Shown one piece after another: positions 18,422-26,895 of a DNA stretch of 64,000 nucleotides. Source of the stretch: CBDCGV01 sp965216955 (GTDB lineage Bacteria > Bacteroidota > Bacteroidia > Chitinophagales > JADIYW01); the NCBI GenBank assembly GCA_965216955.1, contig CBDCGV010000017.1, positions 124,001-188,000 on the forward strand, in the 5' to 3' direction. The first letter of the stretch is position 1; each line of letters begins with the position of its first letter. Made by a program: the position numbers and the translations under genes. The notes below the pieces were generated by a model, which saw only the letters and a program-made list of their open reading frames with translations, was not told the origin of the DNA and did not search any database.

Positions 18422-19459
18422 ATGTTGGTTCAATACTATTATCCATTTTCGCTTTCTCCAAACAGATTGGATAGATATCTAGCCGCCGGCTGGTTTAGGA
18501 ATAGCATTATGCTATTTAGATCTAAGATGCTTTGCATGGATGGAAACTTGTTTGACGTTATCAATATACGTCTTGGTCTAAACAATTATAGTTTTCCTAA
18601 AAAATACCGTAAACTTCTTTTCAAGAATAAAGATCAGTTTAGATATGAGGTAAAAAGAGCTTCTATAACAAAGCAAAAGGAAGCGCTTTATAAAATTCAC
18701 AAAACAAGGTTTAAGGGTTTCATTTATGATAGCTTGCGGCAATTTCTTTATTCAGATACTTTCAGTAGTGTTTTTCAGACTTTTGAAATTAACGTATATG
18801 ATGGAGACCAGCTTATAGCTTTTAGTTATTTTGACAAAGGCAATCACAGTATAGCAAGCTTACTAGGTGTTTTTGATCCAAACTACGCTAAATACAGTTT
18901 GGGAACTTATACTATGCTTCTAGAAATCGAATATGCCATACAAAACAATCATAGGTTTTATTATCCAGGCTATATTTTCAATAAGCCATCAATGTTTGAT
19001 TATAAGTTAAAATTAGGGGAACATCATTATTACGATTGGAATGGAAAATGGAGACCTTTCAAATATGGAAAAAAGATTACCACTTATACTGACAAACTAA
19101 ATAAGCAAATAAATTATGTAGTTAGTGTTCTACTTGATAAAAATGTGTGTTTTCAAAAGAAACTATATCCCCTTTTTCCATTAGGTTATATGGAAAAAAC
19201 AATGGAACCTTTTGTTAAAGGCCCTGTATTAATGTTTATAGATAAAATTATTGAGAATGATCAATTATTGATTTTAGAATATCTGCCAGAAGAAAACATC
19301 TATTCTTTGGCGTTTGCTAAAAGATGTCCCGAGTATAACCAAATTATTCGTCGACAGCAAAGTAGTTTAAATGATGGCGAAAGCTTTATGTCCGTTCTAA
19401 AGTATGACCAGTTTATCGTTAAATCTTCAAAGATGGAAGATGTTATTAGGTACTTATAA
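18422..19459 (+). CDS. arginyl/leucyl-tRNA--protein transferase-like (ATE C-terminal, GNAT-fold)
   Basis: The 345-residue protein resembles the C-terminal half of arginyl-tRNA-protein transferases: FSYFDKGNHSIASLLGVFDP, SLGTYTMLLEIEYA and RFYYPGYIF recall the family's Y-D-x-G-x-x-S-x-S, S-L-G-x-Y-x-x-L-x-E-I and Y-Y-x-G-Y blocks. True transferases tag protein N-termini for degradation. The N-terminal cysteine motif of that family is not obvious, so it may be a diverged member with another aminoacyl acceptor. It is 96 bases downstream of mvaA on the same strand and converges with rluB, overlapping it by 6 bases. Confidence 0.65.
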   Translation: MLVQYYYPFSLSPNRLDRYLAAGWFRNSIMLFRSKMLCMDGNLFDVINIRLGLNNYSFPKKYRKLLFKNKDQFRYEVKRASITKQKEALYKIHKTRFKGFIYDSLRQFLYSDTFSSVFQTFEINVYDGDQLIAFSYFDKGNHSIASLLGVFDPNYAKYSLGTYTMLLEIEYAIQNNHRFYYPGYIFNKPSMFDYKLKLGEHHYYDWNGKWRPFKYGKKITTYTDKLNKQINYVVSVLLDKNVCFQKKLYPLFPLGYMEKTMEPFVKGPVLMFIDKIIENDQLLILEYLPEENIYSLAFAKRCPEYNQIIRRQQSSLNDGESFMSVLKYDQFIVKSSKMEDVIRYL

Positions 19460-20215
19460 GAAATGTTTTAGTCGAATTATCTCCTGCTCAGTTAAAAATC
19501 GCCATTTCCCTCGTGGAAGTTTCTTTTTAGTCAAGCCTGCATATAAAACTCTATCTAGTTTTTTAACCGAATATCCAAAATGTTCAAATATTCGTCGAAC
19601 AATTCTGTTCCTTCCAAGATGTATCTGAACGCCAACAATTCTTTTGTCTTGCTTATCTGCGTATTGAACATCATCAACTATTACAGGGCCATCATCAAGC
19701 GTTATTCCGGATCGTATTTCATTGATGTTTTCTATTGAAACCTTTTTATTTAATTCTACGCGATATATCTTATCAATTTCAAAACTAGGGTGGGAAAGTT
19801 TTTGAGCCAATTCCCCATCATTTGTCAAAAGTAATAAACCTGTAGTATCTTTATCTAGTCTGCCAACAGGATAAATCCGTTCTTTTGTTGCACTAGCAAC
19901 TAAATCCATTACTGTTTTTCGATTGCGTTCATCTTTAGTAGTCGTTATAAATCCCTTTGGTTTATTGAGTAGAATGTATACTTTTTTCCCTCCAAATACT
20001 CGCTTTCCTTTAAAAAAAACTTTATCTTTTTTGGGATTGACTTTATGGCCCATTTCATAAATGATTGAATCATTTACTCGAACCAAACCTTGTCTTATAA
20101 ATTCATCAGCTTTTCTCCTTGAACATATCCCAGAAGTTGAGATAAACTTATTTAATCGCATCTCTTCAACTGAAGAGTTGGCTGGTGTTCTAGTTTTCTT
20201 CCCTTTTTTGCTCAT
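19454..20215 (-). CDS. rluB: 23S rRNA pseudouridine synthase, RluB/RsuA family
   Basis: The 253-residue protein has a basic N-terminal tail, an S4 RNA-binding domain (about 20-65) and the RsuA-family catalytic motif GRLDKDTTGLLLL with nucleophile D121. It converts a uridine to pseudouridine in rRNA; assignment to the RluB rather than the RsuA or RluE branch rests on neighbourhood, since scpB-rluB is a widespread pair. Its start overlaps the scpB 3' end by 26 bases. Confidence 0.88.
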   Translation of the reverse strand: MSKKGKKTRTPANSSVEEMRLNKFISTSGICSRRKADEFIRQGLVRVNDSIIYEMGHKVNPKKDKVFFKGKRVFGGKKVYILLNKPKGFITTTKDERNRKTVMDLVASATKERIYPVGRLDKDTTGLLLLTNDGELAQKLSHPSFEIDKIYRVELNKKVSIENINEIRSGITLDDGPVIVDDVQYADKQDKRIVGVQIHLGRNRIVRRIFEHFGYSVKKLDRVLYAGLTKKKLPRGKWRFLTEQEIIRLKHFL

Positions 20216-20810
20216 TACTAAAAGAAACAGTTTCTATATCGGTTTTTTCACCAATTTCATTTTCAAGTTGTGCAAATTCTTTTAGCTTTGGCAAATCACT
20301 TATATCATTAATTCCAAAATAATCCATAAAGAATTGACTCGTAGAATATAATAACGGTCTTCCTGGTTCATCGCTTCTTCCACTTATTTCAACCAGCTCC
20401 TTTTCCATCAGCTTTTGAACGGTATAATCTGAATTAACTCCTCTAATCTTTTCTATCTCACTTTTTATAATTGGTTGCTTATAGGCAATAATAGCTAGTG
20501 TCTCAATTGCTGCGTTGGTTAACCTTCTTTTCATTTTCTGATTTAAAAAGGCTGAAGTAATTTCATAATATGCCTTCTTTGTTAGAAATTGATACCCACC
20601 TCCTGTTTTTTCAATTTTGAAAGCATACGTCTCATCGTTATATTTTAGAAGCAGCTCTTCTAAGAGCTCAAGCACCTCTTTTTCTGTAATTTTGGGCTTT
20701 TTATCATCTTCGCCAACTTCTAAATTCAAGCAATCTATAATTTCAGACAACTTAATAGGCTGCTCCGCAACAAAAATTAGTGCCTCAATGTGTTGTAAAA
20801 GATGCTTCAT
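20190..20810 (-). CDS. scpB: segregation and condensation protein B
   Basis: The 206-residue protein has the tandem winged-helix pattern of ScpB: IEALIFVAEQPIKLSEI at the start, then ETLAIIAYKQPIIKSEIEKIRGV and VEISGRSDEPGRPLLYSTS, which are family signatures. It works with SMC and ScpA in chromosome condensation. It overlaps rluB and lies downstream of the ATP synthase genes, separated by a short hairpin. Confidence 0.93.
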   Translation of the reverse strand: MKHLLQHIEALIFVAEQPIKLSEIIDCLNLEVGEDDKKPKITEKEVLELLEELLLKYNDETYAFKIEKTGGGYQFLTKKAYYEITSAFLNQKMKRRLTNAAIETLAIIAYKQPIIKSEIEKIRGVNSDYTVQKLMEKELVEISGRSDEPGRPLLYSTSQFFMDYFGINDISDLPKLKEFAQLENEIGEKTDIETVSFSNEQKREEN

Positions 20811-20822
20811 AATATGAAAGAT

Positions 20823-20841
20823 AGCAAAAACATTTTTTGCT
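20823..20841 (-). terminator. possible terminator between atpG and scpB
   Basis: A perfect 8-bp stem, AGCAAAAA at 20823-20830 with TTTTTGCT at 20834-20841, lies in the 66-base gap after atpG. It is A/T rich and lacks a long U tract, so it could also simply reduce readthrough. Confidence 0.35.
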
Positions 20842-20876
20842 CTAAAAATTCAATGATACAACAATTAAAAAAATTG

Positions 20877-21770
20877 TTATTCTTCAGATAAAGCTGCTGC
20901 CCCGCTAACGATTTCCGAGATTTCTGTAGTAATAGCGGCTTGACGCGCCCTATTGTAAGTTAATTTCAATTCTTTAAGAAGTTCTCCTGCATTATCTGTC
21001 GCCTTATCCATAGCAGTCATCCGTGCACCATGTTCTGAAGCATTTGTGTCTAGCAAAAATCTAAAGAACTGTGTTTTAAGGATCTTAGGAATAAGCTCAT
21101 CTAAAATTTGCTCTTTACCTGGCTCAAAGATATAATCTGCTTTTGTAGCTTGTTTTTCTTCAGTATTACCAGATTGAGAAACTACTGGCAAAAACTGTTC
21201 TGCTTTTGTAAACTGTACAGCTGCATTTTTAAATTCCCCATATACTACCTCCACACGATCAACACTTTCATTTAAAAAGGCATTCATAATATATTCAGAT
21301 GCTTCACTTGCCTTAGCAAAAGTAAGATCACTAAATAAATTTTGGAACGTTGTATTGATTGACGCAGAGCTTTTCTTTAATCCATCATATCCTTTTTTCC
21401 CAACACACATCAATTCCACATTTCCTTGAGCATGTTGCTTAGTATATTTTTCCTCCAAAAGGGTTTTAGTTGCCTTAACAACGTTTGTATTAAACGCACC
21501 ACAAAGTCCTCTGTCTGAAGTTATTGCAACTATTAAAACTCTCTTTACAGGTCTTTCCTTTCCGAAATTCAATTCAACATCATCACCAACATTATCCATT
21601 ATATTGGATAATACTTTATTTAATTGCAATGAATAAGGTCGAATCTTTGTAATTCGTTCTGTTGCTCTTCTCAACTTAGCTGCAGAAACCATTTTCATGG
21701 CCTTTGTAATTTGCTGAGTAGACTTAACAGAACTTATTCTACCTCTTACTTCTTTTAAATTTGCCGGCAT
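20877..21770 (-). CDS. atpG: ATP synthase F1 subunit gamma
   Basis: The 297-residue central-stalk subunit shows the conserved N-terminal helix (RGRISSVKSTQQITKAM), TSDRGLCGAFN, and the C-terminal helix RQAAITTEISEIVSGAAAL. It rotates within the alpha3beta3 head and couples proton flow to ATP synthesis. It is the last gene of the atpB-E-F-H-A-G operon; the beta (atpD) and epsilon (atpC) genes are absent here, as is usual in Bacteroidota. Confidence 0.97.
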   Translation of the reverse strand: MPANLKEVRGRISSVKSTQQITKAMKMVSAAKLRRATERITKIRPYSLQLNKVLSNIMDNVGDDVELNFGKERPVKRVLIVAITSDRGLCGAFNTNVVKATKTLLEEKYTKQHAQGNVELMCVGKKGYDGLKKSSASINTTFQNLFSDLTFAKASEASEYIMNAFLNESVDRVEVVYGEFKNAAVQFTKAEQFLPVVSQSGNTEEKQATKADYIFEPGKEQILDELIPKILKTQFFRFLLDTNASEHGARMTAMDKATDNAGELLKELKLTYNRARQAAITTEISEIVSGAAALSEE

Positions 21771-21795
21771 TTTTCGATGCTTAAAATAATTTTAT

Positions 21796-23376
21796 TTATG
21801 CTGTATAGTTTTTCTCTACTTCTGAAGCAAGATTTTTCAATTTTTCAACTGCATCATCATCTAGCTTACCTGATTTAAACGTTTCTAAAACTTCAGGATG
21901 CTTTGCTTCTAGTTGGTTTAACAAATCCTCTTCAAACGCTCTTACTTTCTCAACCGGAATATTCCTAAGCAACCCCTTAGATCCTAAATAAATAATAGCT
22001 ACCTGCTTCTCTACACTAACTGGAGAATATTGCCCCTGCTTCAGAATTTCTACATTTCTTTTTCCCTTCTCTAATACTGACATTGTAGCCGCATCTAAAT
22101 CTGAACCAAATTTGGCGAACGCTTCCAATTCTCTATATTGAGCTTGATCTAACTTTAATGTTCCTGCAACCTTTTTCATTGATTTTATTTGGGCACTACC
22201 TCCAACTCTCGATACAGAGATACCTACATTAATGGCCGGCCTTACACCAGAATTAAACAAATTAGATTCTAAGAAAATTTGACCGTCCGTAATAGAAATA
22301 ACATTTGTAGGAATATATGCAGAAACGTCTCCTGCCTGTGTTTCAATAATAGGAAGCGCTGTTAAAGAGCCTCCTCCTTTTACTTTACCCTTCAATGGCT
22401 CTGGTAGATCATTCATTTGTGAAGCAATACCATCATCTGCAATCAATTTTGCAGCTCTCTCCAGTAATCTTGAATGTAAGTAAAAAACATCTCCCGGATA
22501 TGCTTCTCTTCCCGGAGGTCTTTTCAATAATAAGGAAACCTCTCTATATGCAACTGCTTGTTTTGATAAATCATCATAAACAATCAATGCTGGTCTTCCC
22601 GTATCTCTAAAGTATTCACCAATTGCACATCCTGCAAATGGAGAATAAAAAATCTGAGGAGCTGGATCAGAAGCATTTGCCGCCACAATTACTGTGTAAG
22701 CCATTGCTCCTTTTTCTTCTAATGCCTTTGCAATTCCCGCAACGGTTGATGCCTTTTGTCCGCATGCTACATAAATACAGAAAACAGGTTCACCTCTATC
22801 GTAAAATTCTTTTTGATTTATAATCGTATCAATGGCAATTGCTGTCTTACCAGTTTGTCTATCTCCAATAATAAGCTCTCTTTGCCCTCTTCCAATTGGA
22901 ATCATAGCATCTATTGCTTTAATTCCCGTTTGTAAAGGCTCATTTACTGGTTGTCTATAAATTACCCCTGGTGCTTTTCTTTCAATTGGCATTGGAACCG
23001 TTTCTCCAGCAATTGGCCCCTTGCCATCTATAGGCTCTCCCAAAGGATTGACCACTCTTCCCAACATACCTTCTCCCACATTGATGGAGGCAATTTGTCC
23101 TGTTCTTTTAACAGTATCTCCTTCATTTACCATTTCTGTAGGTCCCATTAAAACAACCCCTACATTATCCTCTTCTAAGTTCAACACTACCGCTTTTAAG
23201 CCATTATCGAACTCGACCAACTCTCCTGATTGCGCCTTCGTTAATCCATAAACACGTGCAATACCATCACCAACCTGAAGGACTGTTCCAACCTCTTCTA
23301 ATGTTGCTTCTGAATTAAAGCCACTTAGTTGTTCTCTTAGAATTGATGATATTTCATCTGGTCTTACTGCTGCCAT
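21796..23376 (-). CDS. atpA: ATP synthase F1 subunit alpha
   Basis: The 526-residue subunit has Walker A GDRQTGKT, the VAYREVSLLLKRPPGREAYPGD segment and SRVGGSAQ near the arginine finger. With beta it forms the catalytic hexamer; alpha carries the regulatory nucleotide site. Its stop is 25 bases from the atpG start, in one operon. Confidence 0.98.
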   Translation of the reverse strand: MAAVRPDEISSILREQLSGFNSEATLEEVGTVLQVGDGIARVYGLTKAQSGELVEFDNGLKAVVLNLEEDNVGVVLMGPTEMVNEGDTVKRTGQIASINVGEGMLGRVVNPLGEPIDGKGPIAGETVPMPIERKAPGVIYRQPVNEPLQTGIKAIDAMIPIGRGQRELIIGDRQTGKTAIAIDTIINQKEFYDRGEPVFCIYVACGQKASTVAGIAKALEEKGAMAYTVIVAANASDPAPQIFYSPFAGCAIGEYFRDTGRPALIVYDDLSKQAVAYREVSLLLKRPPGREAYPGDVFYLHSRLLERAAKLIADDGIASQMNDLPEPLKGKVKGGGSLTALPIIETQAGDVSAYIPTNVISITDGQIFLESNLFNSGVRPAINVGISVSRVGGSAQIKSMKKVAGTLKLDQAQYRELEAFAKFGSDLDAATMSVLEKGKRNVEILKQGQYSPVSVEKQVAIIYLGSKGLLRNIPVEKVRAFEEDLLNQLEAKHPEVLETFKSGKLDDDAVEKLKNLASEVEKNYTA

Positions 23377-23389
23377 TTTATTCTATTTA

Positions 23390-23929
23390 TCAGTTTATTA
23401 AAACTCGTTTTAAATTGTTTAGCTTATTAGCAATACTGGAATCAAAAATTTGATCTCCGATTTTAATAATAAACCCTCCTAAAATATTTTTGTTTGTATT
23501 TGTAGAAACTTCTACATTTTTTAATCCCAATTGGGACTTTAGCTTGTCAATTATACTTGTTATTGTAGTATCTGTTAAACTAACAGCTGAGGTAATTTCA
23601 ACAGAGGTAATCTCCTTTAAGGTATTGTATTCTTCAAAAAACACATTGGAAATATCCTCTAAGAAACCCTCTCTTCCTTTACTAACAAGAACGTTTATAA
23701 ACTCATTAGTAAGGTCTGAAATATTTCCTTTGAATACTTGTGTTAAAATTTCCTTTTTCTTATCAGACTTAATAATTGGACTTTTGAGCATTAATTTCAA
23801 ATCCCTGCTTGTACTAATTGTTTCTTTAATGATTTTAAAATCATTAAAAACATTATCAAGCACATTTTTCTCCTGTGCTTCTTTAATTAGAGCATTGGCG
23901 TATCGTGCTGATAATTTAACTTCTGCCAT
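23390..23929 (-). CDS. atpH: ATP synthase F1 subunit delta
   Basis: The 179-residue protein fits delta/OSCP: it begins with SARYANALIKEA and ends with GGFIIKIGDQIFDSSIANKLNNL, the conserved terminal block. It connects the peripheral stalk (b subunits) to the top of the F1 head. It meets atpF with a 1-base overlap and precedes atpA by 13 bases. Confidence 0.95.
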   Translation of the reverse strand: MAEVKLSARYANALIKEAQEKNVLDNVFNDFKIIKETISTSRDLKLMLKSPIIKSDKKKEILTQVFKGNISDLTNEFINVLVSKGREGFLEDISNVFFEEYNTLKEITSVEITSAVSLTDTTITSIIDKLKSQLGLKNVEVSTNTNKNILGGFIIKIGDQIFDSSIANKLNNLKRVLIN

Positions 23930-24444
23930 TAGTTCAATTTAATTTGATCTACTAGTCCGTCTACAAATGATTGATGATCTTTCTCAGAACTCAATTCCTT
24001 ACCGATAACTTTTTCTGCGATATCTAAAGAAATCTTTGCCACCTCATTTTTAACTTCCGCAATCGCTGCATTTTTTTGATTTTCAATCTCTGCTTTTGCT
24101 TCAGTAATGATTGCATCTGCCTCTTTTTTAGCTTTTTCATGAGCTTCAGCAATTATGCTTTCTTTCATATCTTTCGCCTCCTTAAGAATTAAGCCCCTTT
24201 CCTCTCTAGCATCACGCAATAGTTTTTCGTTATCTGCTTGTAAAAGTTGTAATTCTTCTTTTGCTTTTTCGGCAGAGGAGAGCGCATCTTCAATAGATTT
24301 CTCCCTTTTTCTTAATGCTTCTCCTATTGGCTTGAAAGCAAACTTGCCTAACAAGAACCAAAAGGTTAAAAAGATAAGTGTCGTCCAAAAAATTAATCCT
24401 AAATCTGGAGTAATTAATGATTTGGCATCAAATAGCAATACCAT
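23929..24444 (-). CDS. atpF: ATP synthase F0 subunit b
   Basis: The 171-residue protein has one N-terminal membrane helix (about 15-37, DLGLIFWTTLIFLTFWFLL) and then a long charged, alanine- and glutamate-rich helix to about residue 150, the coiled coil of the peripheral stalk. It anchors delta and F1 to the membrane. Confidence 0.95.
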   Translation of the reverse strand: MVLLFDAKSLITPDLGLIFWTTLIFLTFWFLLGKFAFKPIGEALRKREKSIEDALSSAEKAKEELQLLQADNEKLLRDAREERGLILKEAKDMKESIIAEAHEKAKKEADAIITEAKAEIENQKNAAIAEVKNEVAKISLDIAEKVIGKELSSEKDHQSFVDGLVDQIKLN

Positions 24445-24520
24445 AACTATAGTTTAAAAATTAGAAATAAGTGCACGAGCCATCATGCGACAGCTCTGCG
24501 CTTTATATATTCTTTTAAAA

Positions 24521-24724
24521 CTATGCTACCAAGAAAGATATTACAATAGCTGCTAGTGCTGCACCCTCTACAAGAGCTGCTGCAACAATCATTGCACCTC
24601 TAATATCTCCGCTAGCTTCAGGTTGTCTTGAAATACCTTCCATAGCTTTACCTCCAATTGAGCCAATACCGATACCAGCTCCAATTGCTGCTAAACCTGC
24701 TCCTAATGCTGCTAAACCTGTCAT
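24521..24724 (-). CDS. atpE: ATP synthase F0 subunit c
   Basis: The 67-residue protein has two membrane helices joined by the polar loop SRQPEA. The ion-binding carboxylate is E53 in LVEGAAL. Helix 1 has a glycine-rich face and lacks the glutamine of sodium-binding rings, so a proton-translocating ring is expected. It is separated by 76 bases from atpF and 46 from atpB. Confidence 0.96.
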   Translation of the reverse strand: MTGLAALGAGLAAIGAGIGIGSIGGKAMEGISRQPEASGDIRGAMIVAAALVEGAALAAIVISFLVA

Positions 24725-24770
24725 AATTTAAATGTTTTCTGTTTACAAATTTTTGTTTCAAATAAAAATA

Positions 24771-25871
24771 TTAATGATGATGCTCCTCAATGGCAGCACC
24801 AATAAAAATTGCCGATAAAAGTGCGAAAATATATGCCTGCAAGAATGCAACAAATAGCTCGATTGCATTCATGAAAAGCACAAAAGGAAAAGCGATACCG
24901 ATCCCTCCAATGGTTCCACCAACACTTTTCCCCATATCTCCTAAAATAAATATTAAGCTTACTAAACTCAAAATAATAATATGTCCTGCTGTAATGTTTG
25001 CAAACAAACGCATCATTAATGCGAATGGTTTTGTAAACAGTCCCAGAATTTCAATTGGTGTTAAAATTACCAATACCCACTTTGGCACCCCCGGCATAGC
25101 TAAAACATGCGTCCAATAATCTTTATTCCCGCTAATTTGAGTTATTATAAAAGTAAATACTGCCAAAGTCATTGTAAAAGCAATATTTCCCGAAATATTA
25201 GCACTTCCTGGAAAGAAAGGTACTAATCCCATTAAATTACATGTCAATACAAAAAAGAAAATGGACATAATATACGGCAAGTATTTATCCGCTTTGTGTC
25301 CTAAATTGGGTTCTAAAACATCCTCTCTGATGTATTGAAAAATGGGCTCAATAAATGATTGCAACCCCTTAGGAGCTTTGCCCTCTCTATCTTTATAAGC
25401 TTTGGCAACCCTTGAAAAGACAATTAACATAATTAGTAATGCCAACAACATTGTAAACACGTTCTTCGTAATTGAAAAATCAATGATTTTAGAATGGTCT
25501 GTAGCTGCCACCCTACCATGATACATGTGGTACCCTTTATGCTCATGTCCATGCGCCAACTTACTAGACATAAACATGTCTAATTTTTTGTGGTCCTTAT
25601 TGTATACAATAACTGGAAGTGGTAAAGAGATGTGTTTTTCCCCTAAGGTTAAAATATGAAACTCATTAGCATCTGAAATATGATGCATGATCGCCGCTAT
25701 TGGATCCGTTTCTCCCTCTCCATGACCTGCATCATCATGCGCGTGTTCCGCATGTTCATGATGTTCCTCCTTCTGTCCATGATCTTTATCACTCTTTGCT
25801 GCAAAAGATGGAAAACTTCCACCTAAAAAGAATAAAATTAAAAATATACTAAGCGACCCTTTTTTCATCAT
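24771..25871 (-). CDS. atpB: ATP synthase F0 subunit a, with His-rich N-terminal extension
   Basis: At 366 residues it is longer than the usual 230-270. A signal-like hydrophobic start (residues 3-24) is followed by a histidine/acid-rich segment (about 29-56) and a further exposed region before the membrane core. The core has PLNLGH-type and GLVPFFPGSANIS segments and LMMRLFANITAGHII with the essential arginine (seen as MMRLFAN). The extension would face the periplasm. It heads the atp operon. Confidence 0.95.
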   Translation of the reverse strand: MMKKGSLSIFLILFFLGGSFPSFAAKSDKDHGQKEEHHEHAEHAHDDAGHGEGETDPIAAIMHHISDANEFHILTLGEKHISLPLPVIVYNKDHKKLDMFMSSKLAHGHEHKGYHMYHGRVAATDHSKIIDFSITKNVFTMLLALLIMLIVFSRVAKAYKDREGKAPKGLQSFIEPIFQYIREDVLEPNLGHKADKYLPYIMSIFFFVLTCNLMGLVPFFPGSANISGNIAFTMTLAVFTFIITQISGNKDYWTHVLAMPGVPKWVLVILTPIEILGLFTKPFALMMRLFANITAGHIIILSLVSLIFILGDMGKSVGGTIGGIGIAFPFVLFMNAIELFVAFLQAYIFALLSAIFIGAAIEEHHH

Positions 25872-26049
25872 AAAAACCCTCTATCGAGCTTTAAAATTTG
25901 TGCGAATATAGGGAGATTTGATTGGTTAGAATATTTTTTTTCAATGAAAAAGAGGTGTTAACGTTAAAATAAAAGAACAGCTTAAAATTTACACCAAACC
26001 GTTTCTTATTTCCGAGCATTTGAAAGTATAAAAACTTTCGTTAACTAAA

Positions 26050-26883
26050 TCAATTTAATAATGGCCAATCTTTACCATCATTTCTAGTAAGCACTACCAG
26101 ACCTTCATCTCCATAGGTGTTGTACCAATACAAAGTAAGGTTTTGACCATCTACTTCTACTACCATATAGTCATAAGCGTCCCCATATTGATCTTCGCCA
26201 TCAGCAGATAACTTTCCGCATACATCTATTATTCTTGAACTCTCATCAAATGCAGGTTCATCACCATAGCAGGACTCAAATAAACCAAACGAAAGATCTG
26301 TTGTTTCATAAATTCCTCCTCCAAGGTCTGTCCAAGTCACTTCACCAGCTATATTATCACAATCAAACCCTTCACCATCTATTAGACTCGTACTAACGTA
26401 ACTAAAAGTACCCCCTATATCTGAAATACATGTATATGTAACAGCATTGCTTCCATTTGTTACTTGTAAAGCTCCACTATTAGTTACTACCTCATAAGTA
26501 AAGAACCATTGGTCTCCACCATTTATTTCGTTTTCTGCATTTATTGAGCTTCCATCCAAAAGATCTGTTATTGTTAGATCTATAGTAGCAGGCAATTCTG
26601 TAAATGATGCTATCAATGTTCTATTTTCAATAGAATCTGATCCTTTTTGATTAAATCGCTTATACACATTAATCTCTTGAGCTATTTGAGGAGATGATCC
26701 ATCAAGAAAATTTATAGTTAGTGAAACCGTGTCTGTTTGATCTTTTACAAAATTTTTATCTGAAGGGATTTCTATTATCACCGCCTCACTTGTAGAGACA
26801 TTGTAAAACTGATCATTGTCTAAACACCCAGCTAAGATGCAAAGCATCCAAATTATCGTACCATATAATTTAAAACTTTTCAT
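26050..26883 (-). CDS. lipoprotein of unknown function in a SusCD operon
   Basis: The 277-residue protein has a signal peptide with lipobox LAGC (cysteine near residue 20), so it should be lipid-anchored, probably at the cell surface like its operon partner SusD. It contains about nine cysteines, several in DCDN/SCYGDE/DVCGK segments of the C-terminal half, and a predicted all-beta character. No named family is recognised. It follows SusD by 12 bases, so it likely serves the same substrate-uptake system. Confidence 0.75.
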   Translation of the reverse strand: MKSFKLYGTIIWMLCILAGCLDNDQFYNVSTSEAVIIEIPSDKNFVKDQTDTVSLTINFLDGSSPQIAQEINVYKRFNQKGSDSIENRTLIASFTELPATIDLTITDLLDGSSINAENEINGGDQWFFTYEVVTNSGALQVTNGSNAVTYTCISDIGGTFSYVSTSLIDGEGFDCDNIAGEVTWTDLGGGIYETTDLSFGLFESCYGDEPAFDESSRIIDVCGKLSADGEDQYGDAYDYMVVEVDGQNLTLYWYNTYGDEGLVVLTRNDGKDWPLLN

Positions 26884-26895
26884 TGTATTAATTTA

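Noticed and set aside
26020..26040. Hairpin GAAAGT/ACTTTC as terminator after the lipoprotein gene
   Set aside because: Stem of only 6-7 bp, A/T rich, and no clear U tract.
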